A stretch of 45,104 nucleotides of DNA, taken from positions 1-45,104 of the forward strand of contig JAJDEW010000029.1 in the NCBI GenBank assembly GCA_029259595.1, in the 5' to 3' direction. Numbering within the stretch: position 1 is the first letter of the stretch; each line of letters starts with the position of its first letter. The notes below the pieces were generated by a model. It was not told the DNA's origin. It saw only the letters and a program-made list of their open reading frames with translations, and searched no databases. Made by a program: the position numbers and the translations under genes. The DNA is from Planctomycetota bacterium (GTDB taxonomy: Bacteria; Planctomycetota; UBA1135; GCA-002686595). Of the stretch, positions 8,417 to 18,100 are shown piece after piece.

Positions 8417-11400
8417 ATGCACCCCGACTTCGATCGAGCGTCGAACGGCTCCGACCTGGCGGCGATCGCGCTCCTGGTCCTGCCGTGGATCGTCTCCCTG
8501 GCCCCGCCTGCGCCCTGCGGCGAACGCGACGGCCAGGCCGGGCCGGCGCGTGAGTCGCGCGCGGTGCCCGCCGCCCGTGGTTTTTCGTCCCCGGACGCGC
8601 GCCCCCAGGCCTACCGGCTCGAGGTTTCCGAGGCGACCCCGCTGCTCGCGGTCGAGCTCGCCTGGAGCGGGCCGGAAGACAACACGCTGGAGCTTCTCGT
8701 TCTCGCACCGGATGGACGTCCCCAGGGACACGCCCAGAAGCGACCCCGGAGCCGTTCCCCGAGCGGCACGCGCGCGGACCAAGCCCGTGCGCTTCGCCGG
8801 ATCGAAAACCCTGCACCCGGGACGTGGACGCTCGTCGTCGCGCCGGGCGACGGCACGTTCCTGGACGGCCAGGGCTACACGCTCGACGTCGCCGGTGGCA
8901 GCGCTCCGCTGGCGCTCGGAAGCAGCCTCACCACCGTCGTCCTCTCGCCCGTCGACGGCTGGGATTCACGCCGCGCGGAGTCGTTGCTCGCGCAGGGCTC
9001 GCTCGCCAGCTTGACCGCTTCGGACAACGACCGCTTCACGGTCGTCGAGCAAGAGTTCATCTCGCTCGCCTTCGACGCGGCTCTTCCGGCCGGTGCCACG
9101 ATCACGTCCGCCTCGATCTCGATCGAGCACCACGAGAAGAACTCGACACAGGTCGGCGACATTCTCTGGCAGATGGGCACGGGGCCGGTGAACGCGCCCG
9201 TCGTCATGGCGACGGCACAATCGCCGATCTACTTCGGCCCCGGCAACGAGGCCACGGACACCGTGAACATCTCGGCGGTCGTCAACACTCCTGCCATCGT
9301 CAATGACCTGAAGGTGGTCGTGCTCAGCACCTCGGCGAGCGGCGGGCGTTCGAACGTGGACGTGGCAGAGCTCACCGTCACCTTCGAAACCGGCGTTCCG
9401 CCCGCGATCATCTCCGAACCGGTGACGAGCGTCTTCGTCGGCGAGACCTACGTGTACGACCCCGTGGCGAGCGGCACCGGCCCGATCACCTGGTCGAAGG
9501 TCTCCGGCCCGGGCGTGATCTCGGTCGATCCGGTGACCGGCCGCGTCTCGGCCACGCCGGCCTCGACCGGAAGCCCGACCATCACGATCCAGGCGGCCAA
9601 CGCGGCCGGTACGGACACCCAGACGTTCACCATCGACGTCCTGCCGGCCACGCCGCCGACGATCACCTCGGCTCCGCCGACGAGCGGCAAGCAGGGGGAG
9701 CCCTTCCTCTACGACGCCCAGGCCAGCGGCGACGGGCCGTTCACGTGGGCGAAGCTGGCGGGCCCTCCCGAGCTCGCCATCGACGTATCGACCGGCTCGT
9801 TCAGCTGGATCCCGGCTGCACCCGGATCGCAGAGCGTCACGATCGAAGTCGTGAGCCCCTTCGGTCGCGACGAGCAGTCGTTCGTCGTCGCCGTCGACCC
9901 CGCCGACGTCGCTCCGACCATCGTCTCGTCCCCGAACCTCACGGGGGTCCGCACGCAGCCCTGGCTCTACGACGCCAACGGCGCGGCCGAAGCGATCGGA
10001 ACGCTGCCGCTCTCGTGGTCCGTGGTCAGCGGTCCACCCGGACTTTCGATCGGGCCGAACACGGGAGCTCTCGGCTGGATCCCCGGCGTCGCGGGCAATG
10101 TCGCCATCTCGATCCGCGTCACGAACGTGGCTGGATCTTCGACGCAGTCCTTCGTCGTCAACGTCCAGGAGCCGGCGGCGCCGCCGGCGATCACTTCCTC
10201 CCCACCGGGCAACGGCAAGGTCGGCGAGGCCTTCGTGTATGCCGCCCAGGCCAGCGGGACCGCGCCACTGGCATGGAGCGTCCAGGCCGGTCCACCGGCG
10301 GTCACGATCGACGCCACGAGCGGACTCGTGACCTGGACGCCGGTCAGCGCCGGGACCTTCGGGCTCGCGATCGTTGTCTCGAACAGCGCCGGATCCGACG
10401 TCCAGAACTTCACGGTCGTCGTCGACCCGGCCGACGTCGCCCCTACGATCACGTCCGTCGCGCCGACCACCGGCAAGGTCGGCGAGACCTTCACCTATGC
10501 CGCCCAGGCCGACGGCACGACGCCGCTTGCCTGGAGCAAGCTCGCCGGACCGGCCTCCGTCTCCGTCGACCCCGCGAGCGGCTTCGTCAGCTGGAATCCC
10601 GCGAGCGCCGGCAACTTCGGCATCACGCTCGGCGTCACCAACGTCGCCGGCGCCGACACACAGAGCTTCACGGTCGTCGTGGCTCCGCCCGACGTCCCGC
10701 CGACGATCGTCTCGAGTCCGGACGGCTACGCGCAGGTGGGGCTCGCTTGGCTCTACGACGCCGATGGGAGCGCCACCGCGAACGGCACGCAACCCGTCAC
10801 GTGGGAGAAGGTCGCGGGGCCGCCCGCCTTTGCGATCGATGCGACGAGCGGCGCGATCACGTGGACGCCGGAAACGCCCGGACCGACCGAGATCACGATC
10901 CGCGCGACGAACGTCGCGGGCACGGATACACAGACCTTCCAGCTGGAGGTCGCGCGGGACGACGTGCCGCCCTCGATCGTCTCGCTGCCGAGCCTGAATG
11001 CGAACGTCGGCACGCTCTACCTCTACGACGAGGACGCGGCGATGGAGGCGCTCGGCTCACGGCCGATCACCTGGGAGAAGCTCGCGGGGCCGCTCGCGAT
11101 CACGATCGATCCCGACACGGGCGTCGTCACGACGCCGCTCATGATCCCCGGCAGCTTCACGATGACGGTCCAGGCCTCGAACGCGGTCGGAACCGACACG
11201 CAGACCTGGACGATCCTGTCGGTCGTGGACGGTACGCCGCCGGTCATCCTTTCGACGGCCGGCACGGCGGCGCATCGCGACGTGCCCTACGCCTTCGACG
11301 ACGACCGGCGCGCGAGCGCTTCGGGCTCGGGTCCGATCACGTGGTCGCTGGTTTCCGGCCCGCCGGAGTTCGCGCTCGACCCGGTGACGGGGCTGATCGA

Positions 11401-14400
11401 CTGGACGCCTGCGACCGCCGGTCCGGCGACGATCCGTATCGCCGCGACGAACGCCTACGGCAACGACGAGCTCGTGTTCGGCGTCGACGTCGACGGCTCC
11501 GGGACACCACCGAACATCCTCTCGCGCGGCAGGACCACGGCCACCAGCGGACGCCCGTACCGCTATGACGATGACGGCCGTGCGGCGGCTTCGGGCTATG
11601 CGCCCATCACCTGGTCCGTCGTCAGCGGTCCGCCCGGCTTCGCGATCAACGCCAACACCGGGCTGGTCACGTGGACGCCGAGCACGGCCGGTGTGCACAC
11701 GGTGACGCTACGGGCGACGAACCCGCTCGGCACCGACGAGGTCACGTGGAGCATCCTCACACGGGGCGAGATCCTGCCGCCACGGATCGTCTCGACGCCG
11801 ACGCTGTCGGGGAACGTGGGCACGCCCTACGTCTACGACGTCGACGCGGTCGGAGCGGCGCCGCTCACCTTCGCGTTGACCACCGGCCCGGCCGGCGCGA
11901 GCATCGACCCGCTCACCGGAGTGCTGACCTGGACGCCGATCGTCGGGGGACTCTTCGGCTTCGAGCTGCGCGCGATCAACGACCGAGGCTTCGACGTACA
12001 GGCCTTTTCGGTCGACGTGCAGGGCGACGCTCCGCCCGTCATCACCTCGACCGCGGCCCTGACGGTCAACGTCTCGACGCCCTACCACTACGACGCCGAC
12101 GACCGGGCCGAGGCCCAGAGCGCGCTGCCCGTCACGTGGTCGGTTGTCTCCGCGCCGGCCGGTTTCGCGATCCAACCGAGCACCGGACTCATCACGTGGA
12201 CACCGAACACGCTCGGCCCGGCCTCGATCTCCATCCGGGCCACGAACGCGGCCGGCTCCGACACGCAGAGCTTCACCGTCGACGTGCAGGGCGATGCGCC
12301 CCCCGTCATCACGTCGGTGGCCGCGCTGGTCGCCGACGCCTTCGTCCCCTACCACTACGACGCCGACGATCGCGCGGAGGCCCAGAGCACGCTACCCGTC
12401 ACGTGGACGGTCGTCTCCGCGCCGGCCGGCTTCGCGATCCAGCCGAACACCGGGCTCGTCACTTGGACTCCGAGTGCCGCCGGGACCGCGACGATCTCGA
12501 TCCGCGCCACGAGCGCGGCCGGAGCGGACACCCAAACCTTCGCCGTCCAGGTTCTGCCGGAGGCACCACCCGTCATCACCTCCGTTCCGGCGGCAGCGGT
12601 CGAGCTCTTCAAGCCCTACCACTACGACGGCAACGACCGGGCCGAAGCCCAGAGCTTGTCCCAGGTCGCCTGGTCGGTCGTCTCCGCGCCGGGGGGCTTC
12701 GCGATCGGTGCGTCCTCGGGACTCGTGGTCTGGACTCCGAACGCGCCGGGGTTCTTCCCGATCACGATCCGCGCCACGAACACGGGTGGCTCGGACACGC
12801 AGTCGTTCATGGTCGAAGTCACGGTGATCGGGCCGCCGCTGATCACGTCGACGCCGTCGGCGACCGGGCAGATGGACCGGGGCTATCACTACGACGGGGA
12901 CGACACGGTCGAGGCGGTCAGCCAGTCGCCGGTCAGCTTCTCGCTCGTCGCCGGCCCGGTCGGCTTCGAGGTCGACGCGAGCACGGGCCGTGTCATCTGG
13001 ACCCCGCAGGCACCCGGCTCGTTCCTGGTCGCCATCCGCGCCACGAACCTCGACGGTAGCGATCAGCAAGTCTACGCCGTGAACGTGGCAGACCTGCCTC
13101 CCGAGCCGCCGAGCTTCACGTCGGTCCCGCATCGCTTCGCATTCACCGGGGTCCCGTTCCGCTACCAGCCCACGGTGGCGGGAACCGGGCCGATCACGTT
13201 CGCGTTGGCGGGAACACCGACCGCGCTCTCGGTCGACCCGGACACGGGTCGGGTCACTGGAACGGCGACGGCGTCGTCCGGCACGATCAACGTGAACCTC
13301 CAGGCGACGAACGCGCTCGGTACGGCGTTGCAGTCCTTCACGGTCGAGGTGCGCGCCGGCGCGCAGTCGCTGCGGCTGGAGAACGTGCAGGAGGGCTGGA
13401 ACGCGGCCACGCAGGAGTTCCTCTCCGCCGAAGGCTCGCTCTCTGCCTGGACGTCCTCGGACAACAACCGCTTCGAACTCCTGCCCGACGCGTCCGCCGC
13501 GATCGAGTTCTCGAACCTGGTCCCGCCCGGTTCGGGGCTGAACGCCGTGCAGATCCGCATCGAGCACTCCGAGGAGAACGGTTTCCGAGCGGGCGAATTC
13601 GAGCTGTGGCTCTCGCGTGGCGACCTGCGCACGCCGGTCTCCCTGGCGACGACCTCGCCCCCGATCCGGACGGTCGACGGCGTCTACAGCTGGAATGTGA
13701 CCGCCTTCTTGAACGACGTCGAGGACGTCGACCTCGTGCTGTTCAACCGCTCGACGAACGGTCGCTCGGTCTTCCTCGACCGTGCCTGGGTGCTCGTCGA
13801 TCACGTCTTCGCCCCGGGCGAGGACACCATTCCGAACACGATCCAGCCGGTGAACCCGACCGAGATCGCCTACCTGCCCCCGGAGCGGCTCGAGCTGGGC
13901 CCCGTCGCCGCTCAACAACGCGTCAATGTCTTTCTTCCGCCCGGCCCGCCCCCGCCCGGCGGCTGGCCCGTGCTCGCGGCGACCATCGTCGGTGGCGGCA
14001 CCGCCGCGCTGCCCTTGAACACCCTCTCCAAGAGCGAAGTCACCGCTTCCTTCCACGACCTGGTCGCGAACGGCATCGCGGTCGTCGGCTTCGGCAACAC
14101 GCGCGTCGGACAGAACGACGGGCTCTTCCATCAGCCCGGCGATCCGCGCGGTCGCTACGAGTCGTTCGCTCCCGCTGACGACAACCCGGAGAAGGAGACC
14201 GAGTGGGCGATCCAATGGGTCAAGTCCCAGCGGATCTACCCCTTCGATCCCGAACGCGTGGCCGTGCGCGGGCAGTCGCAGGGCGCCATGAACGTGCTGT
14301 GGAGCACGATGGCCGAGGACCGCGCGCGGGCCTCCGGTTCCCGCCAGGTTCGCACCAGCACGCGCGTCCGCGCCGTGCTGGCCGTGCATCCTCCGACCAG

Positions 14401-14920
14401 CTTGTGGGCCTTCGACCAGGGACCGGGCCTGGACAGCGGCGTGATCTCCCACTACGAGCGCGAAGCCCAGCCCGGCGTGTCGGCCGTGCGCATGGGGCAG
14501 GTGTCGGAGGAGACGCAGAAGAACGCGAGCCCGATGCGTTACGCCTTCTCGACTCCAGAGGCACTCGCGAACAACGCGGGCCAGCGCCTGGCGCTCGTCT
14601 CGCTCGAGCCGGTGACGATGAGCGGCGGTCAACCGATCGACATGAGCCTCGATGCCGAAGGCTTCCCCGTTCTGCACGACGCGCTCGGCGTGCCCGACCT
14701 GCACGACTCCTGGTTCGCCTACGTCTTCTGGAATCGCCTGGTCGGCCTGTCCCCGGCCGCCGCGCAGTTCCACGCGCAGAACTCGCTGTTCACGATCGCG
14801 GACCAGGCTGCGCTCGCGCCGCCCTTCGACACGCATACGGATACTTTTTCGGGTGGGTTGACGAATACGGCCCTACGCGTCCAGAGCCTCGCCTGGCTGC
14901 TCGACTCGTTGGCCGAGTGA
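8417..14920 (+). CDS. Giant secreted protein 1: 15 Ig-like repeats with C-terminal alpha/beta-hydrolase
   Basis: The protein has 2,167 aa and is predicted to be extracellular. ATG 8417 was chosen because a hydrophobic export segment follows (DLAAIALLVLPWIVSLA, ending near C34); the frame is open upstream to 8309. Domains in order: jelly-roll resembling subtilase C-terminal domains (about 63-168, ENPAPGTWTLVVAPGDG); beta-sandwich A (172-327, SDNDRFTVVEQ and SISIEHHEKN); 15 He_PIG-type Ig-like repeats (328-1647, each about 88 aa with a YDADA strand and a TGLVTWTP strand); beta-sandwich B, homologous to A (1651-1800, SDNNRFELLPD and RIEHSEENGF); alpha/beta-hydrolase (1801-2167). The nucleophile elbow is G-Q-S-Q-G with Ser1954, and the likely catalytic His is His2096 in LHDSWFAYVFW. 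The substrate is unknown; family logic suggests an ester or amide. It is a paralogue of the next gene. No sorting signal or transmembrane C-terminus is seen. Confidence 0.9.
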   Translation: MHPDFDRASNGSDLAAIALLVLPWIVSLAPPAPCGERDGQAGPARESRAVPAARGFSSPDARPQAYRLEVSEATPLLAVELAWSGPEDNTLELLVLAPDGRPQGHAQKRPRSRSPSGTRADQARALRRIENPAPGTWTLVVAPGDGTFLDGQGYTLDVAGGSAPLALGSSLTTVVLSPVDGWDSRRAESLLAQGSLASLTASDNDRFTVVEQEFISLAFDAALPAGATITSASISIEHHEKNSTQVGDILWQMGTGPVNAPVVMATAQSPIYFGPGNEATDTVNISAVVNTPAIVNDLKVVVLSTSASGGRSNVDVAELTVTFETGVPPAIISEPVTSVFVGETYVYDPVASGTGPITWSKVSGPGVISVDPVTGRVSATPASTGSPTITIQAANAAGTDTQTFTIDVLPATPPTITSAPPTSGKQGEPFLYDAQASGDGPFTWAKLAGPPELAIDVSTGSFSWIPAAPGSQSVTIEVVSPFGRDEQSFVVAVDPADVAPTIVSSPNLTGVRTQPWLYDANGAAEAIGTLPLSWSVVSGPPGLSIGPNTGALGWIPGVAGNVAISIRVTNVAGSSTQSFVVNVQEPAAPPAITSSPPGNGKVGEAFVYAAQASGTAPLAWSVQAGPPAVTIDATSGLVTWTPVSAGTFGLAIVVSNSAGSDVQNFTVVVDPADVAPTITSVAPTTGKVGETFTYAAQADGTTPLAWSKLAGPASVSVDPASGFVSWNPASAGNFGITLGVTNVAGADTQSFTVVVAPPDVPPTIVSSPDGYAQVGLAWLYDADGSATANGTQPVTWEKVAGPPAFAIDATSGAITWTPETPGPTEITIRATNVAGTDTQTFQLEVARDDVPPSIVSLPSLNANVGTLYLYDEDAAMEALGSRPITWEKLAGPLAITIDPDTGVVTTPLMIPGSFTMTVQASNAVGTDTQTWTILSVVDGTPPVILSTAGTAAHRDVPYAFDDDRRASASGSGPITWSLVSGPPEFALDPVTGLIDWTPATAGPATIRIAATNAYGNDELVFGVDVDGSGTPPNILSRGRTTATSGRPYRYDDDGRAAASGYAPITWSVVSGPPGFAINANTGLVTWTPSTAGVHTVTLRATNPLGTDEVTWSILTRGEILPPRIVSTPTLSGNVGTPYVYDVDAVGAAPLTFALTTGPAGASIDPLTGVLTWTPIVGGLFGFELRAINDRGFDVQAFSVDVQGDAPPVITSTAALTVNVSTPYHYDADDRAEAQSALPVTWSVVSAPAGFAIQPSTGLITWTPNTLGPASISIRATNAAGSDTQSFTVDVQGDAPPVITSVAALVADAFVPYHYDADDRAEAQSTLPVTWTVVSAPAGFAIQPNTGLVTWTPSAAGTATISIRATSAAGADTQTFAVQVLPEAPPVITSVPAAAVELFKPYHYDGNDRAEAQSLSQVAWSVVSAPGGFAIGASSGLVVWTPNAPGFFPITIRATNTGGSDTQSFMVEVTVIGPPLITSTPSATGQMDRGYHYDGDDTVEAVSQSPVSFSLVAGPVGFEVDASTGRVIWTPQAPGSFLVAIRATNLDGSDQQVYAVNVADLPPEPPSFTSVPHRFAFTGVPFRYQPTVAGTGPITFALAGTPTALSVDPDTGRVTGTATASSGTINVNLQATNALGTALQSFTVEVRAGAQSLRLENVQEGWNAATQEFLSAEGSLSAWTSSDNNRFELLPDASAAIEFSNLVPPGSGLNAVQIRIEHSEENGFRAGEFELWLSRGDLRTPVSLATTSPPIRTVDGVYSWNVTAFLNDVEDVDLVLFNRSTNGRSVFLDRAWVLVDHVFAPGEDTIPNTIQPVNPTEIAYLPPERLELGPVAAQQRVNVFLPPGPPPPGGWPVLAATIVGGGTAALPLNTLSKSEVTASFHDLVANGIAVVGFGNTRVGQNDGLFHQPGDPRGRYESFAPADDNPEKETEWAIQWVKSQRIYPFDPERVAVRGQSQGAMNVLWSTMAEDRARASGSRQVRTSTRVRAVLAVHPPTSLWAFDQGPGLDSGVISHYEREAQPGVSAVRMGQVSEETQKNASPMRYAFSTPEALANNAGQRLALVSLEPVTMSGGQPIDMSLDAEGFPVLHDALGVPDLHDSWFAYVFWNRLVGLSPAAAQFHAQNSLFTIADQAALAPPFDTHTDTFSGGLTNTALRVQSLAWLLDSLAE
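9398..13357 (+). repeat. Coding tandem array of 15 Ig-like (He_PIG-type) repeats
   Basis: I counted fifteen repeats of about 264 bases each, starting at PPAIISEP and ending with the repeat PPSFTSVPHRFAF. The per-repeat pattern is PP-x-I-x-S-x-P, a G-x-x-Y-x-Y-D strand, P-[IL]-[TS]-W, a SGP or AGP turn, I-D-x-x-T-G-x-[VI]-T-W-T-P, then a hydrophobic strand and [TQ]-x-[ST]-F-x-V-x-V. Repeats 11-13 share a distinctive PYHYDADDRAEAQS segment and look recently duplicated. The repeats have diverged, so this is a protein-domain array rather than a perfect DNA repeat. Confidence 0.9.
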
Positions 14921-15169
14921 AGCGCTCGCCCTTCATTACAGCATTCTAAATAGTCGAAAGAACAGGCCACCTCACGTCGGCCTGACGCCTTGGACAAGCC
15001 CCACCGGAAACGCCTTCCTGTCCCACCAGAGAAGGCTTTTCCGTTTCCAAAGCGATTCCCGAAAAGGGTCGGTCGGCGCCTCCCCGCCGAATGCAGCGGG
15101 CTAAATTTCAGCTGGAAATCCCGCCTCCAGCGGGAACTCGGATCCGCCCAGACTCTCCCTCTCTCTCCC
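14921..15169 (+). promoter_or_regulatory. Intergenic leader between the two giant genes, with inverted repeats
   Basis: The 249 bases hold no credible gene. GGAAACG plus CCTTC (15006-15017) can pair with GAAGG (15031-15035) and CGTTTCC (15042-15048), giving a two-part stem with a bulge on the 3' side. A second hairpin, CCCGC/GCGGG, lies at 15120-15134. AT-richer blocks at 14942-14951 (CATTCTAAAT) and 15100-15108 (GCTAAATTT) are possible -10 elements. The last 20 bases before the ATG are almost entirely C and T, with no Shine-Dalgarno. The frame of the giant gene is open through part of this leader, but the encoded residues are basic and low in quality. Confidence 0.4.
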
Positions 15170-18100
15170 ATGCATTCCGGATCATTCACAGCCCTCCTGC
15201 CGCCCGCCCTCGCCCTCCTGGGCGCGCTCTTCGCGCCCCCGGGCAATCGGACCTCGTGGCAAGAGGAGCTCCCTTGGCTCCTGACCACGCTCGAGGCCCC
15301 GCGCGGTCCCCTCGTGATGACGCCGGGGGCCGTCTTTCCGCCCGGCGCACCGCCGCACCTGCCGCGTCCCTGGACGCGCCCCGAAGCGAGCCTTCCGGCC
15401 GTCTTCCTCGTGCATGCGGACGCGGATCGTCTGGCGGAGGCCACGCTCGCTCACGGACTCGACGCGGCACCGCTCTCGGCCGAGAGCTTCGCGGTCTGGG
15501 TTCCCTCGCACGAGGCCCTGCTCGCGCTCGAAAGCGATCCGGATCTGGGTTGGATCGGCGCCTACCAGCCCGGCTACAAGCTCACTCCGCACGCGGTCGA
15601 AGGTGCGTTGACGGCGCCCTTCGACGGGCGGGTCCAGGTCGAACTCCTGGCCGGCGCGGGAGGCCGGTCGGCCGAGGACCGCATCCGCGCGTTCGCCACG
15701 CACGTGCACGACACCTGGGAGCACGAGCTGGCCGGTCGTCAGATCCGCTTGATCGAAGTCTCGCTCGCGAAGCCGATCGACATGTTCGAGCTCGCGCGCA
15801 TCGAAGGCGTGCTCGGCATCCACGGGGGCGGCCGCGATGGAGAGCGCGCCGAACTCGAGGAGCTCTTCGAGCGCGCCCGTACCCAGCGCGTCCCGTTTGC
15901 CTCGGAGCGCTTCACGTCCCGTGGCTCGCAGCTCTGGCTCGCCACCCTGCTCCACACCGAAGCGGCGACCATCGTCGAGTCGGAACGCGGCTCGTTCCTC
16001 GCACCGTCAACCTCGAAGGATGAAGCCTTCGCCCGCGAGCTGCGCCCGCTGCGCTCTTCCGACTCCGCGGCCGGCGCTCCGGACGCACGCGGCTACGTTC
16101 GCCACATCCAGAACGTCCACGCCCGCGACGGCTTCCCCTCTCGCACGACCCCGCCCCAGGCCTACACCGTCCGCGTCGTCGACCCCTCGCTCGGGCTCTC
16201 CGTCGACCTGCACTGGAACGACGAACCGGGCGCGAGCCCGACCGCGCTGACGAACGACCTCGACCTGCTCGTCGTCCAGCCGGACGGCACGCCCTTCCTC
16301 GGCGGCTTCGGTGGCGTGTCCGAAACGCGCCCCGGCGGCCACTACGAGCGCTGGCAGGCGGAAGAGTCCGTCCGCATCGACAACCCGCGGGTCGGCACCT
16401 GGACGATCCTCGTCGGCCCCGACGCCGGTCCCTTCTCCGCCGGCCAGGGTTATTCGCTCGCGGTCGGTGGCGGCCTGGCCGAGCTCGAGACGAGCGACGA
16501 GCCGACGCGCATCGTGCTGCGCCCCTTCCGGACGACCGCGGACCCGGCGCCCGTGCGCGCACCCGCCTCTCCTGACTCCGAATCGCCCCGCGCCGCGGCT
16601 CACGAGCCGCGTGCTGCGCTGCTCGCCACCGACGGCGACAAGGTCCACGTGGCCGACCGCGCCTTCGGCTTCGGCTTCGACGGCGCCGTTCCGTCCAACG
16701 TCGTTCTTCGTTCGCTGACGCTCGAGGTCGATCACGAGGTCACCGGAACGAGCGGACCGGGCTTCGTCCGTTGGGAACTCGGCAGGGGCTCGCTCGCGGC
16801 ACCCACGATCCTGGACGCGCTCGAGCCCGAGCTGGTCGACGCCGAGGGCACGAGCACCTGGGACATCACCGACGCCGTGCGCGACGTCGCGAGTGCGAAT
16901 CGCCTGGTCCTCACGGTCCGGGACTCCGCGGGCGCCGGCAGCACGGCACTCGACCGCGCCGTCGTGATCGTCGAGTTCGACACCCTGGTCGCACCGCGTA
17001 TCGCCTCCAAGCCGACGCTCGAGGCCGTCGTCGGTCAGCCGTACGTATATGACGCGGACCGCACCGCGGAAACCTCCGGCAGCACCCCGGTCCGGTGGAG
17101 CGCGACCACGGCTCCGCTCGGCTTCGAGATCGACCCGATCACGGGGAGCGTCAACTGGACGCCGAAGCGCTCCGGCACCTTCGAGATCGAGCTCGGCGCC
17201 GAGAACCGCGCCGGCAGAACGGGACAAGGCTTCACGATCGAAGTCACGGACGAGGCCTTCGCGCCCGAGATCACGAGCTCGGCGCAGACGCTCGCCCTGC
17301 TCGGGAAGCGCTACTTCTACCAGCCTCGCGCGACCGGCAGCGGCCCGCTCGAGTGGCGACTCGAGCAGGCACCCGCCGGCGCCCTGATCGACCCGGTGAC
17401 AGGCGCCTTCAGCTGGACGCCGACGGAAACCGGTACGTTCACCTTCTCGCTCAACGCTTCCAACACCGCGGGAGCCGACTCCCAGAGCACCCAGCTCAAC
17501 GTCTCCGCGGACACGCCGCCGGTGATCACGTCGATCCCGAACCTCTCGGGCAAGGTCGGCGAGGCCTACTCCTACGACGCGGACGACACGACCGAGGCGA
17601 CGGGCACGGCTCCCATCGTCTGGAGCAAGTTGGCCGGACCGACCGAGTTCGCGATCGACTCCGCCACCGGCCTGGTCACGTTCACTCCCGCGCTGCAGGG
17701 CTTCCAGTCGATCACGATCCGGGCCGCCAACAACGTCGGCTCGGACACGCAGACCTTCACGGTCGACGTCGCTCCGCCGGACGTTCCCCCGACGATCACC
17801 ACCTCGCCCGCTCTGACGGGCAAGGTCGGCGAACCCTACATCTACAACGCCGATGCCGCGGGCACGACCCCCGTCACGTTCAGCCTGACCACCTCCCCGG
17901 CCGGGGTCTCGTTCGATCCGGGCAGCGGCTTCTTGAGTTGGGTGCCCTCCGCGGTCGGGACGTTCACGTTCCGCATCGAGGCCACGAACGTGGCCGGAAC
18001 GGGTTCTCAAACGTGGTCCGTCGTCATCGACCCGGCCGACTCGCCCCCGACCATCACGACGGTCCCGGTCGTCACGGCCAAGGTGGGTGAACTCTACTCC

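Noticed and set aside
14990..15169. An extended N-terminus for giant gene 2 from TTG 14990
   Set aside because: It would put about 60 basic, low-quality residues before an otherwise ideal signal peptide, and it overlaps the inverted repeats.
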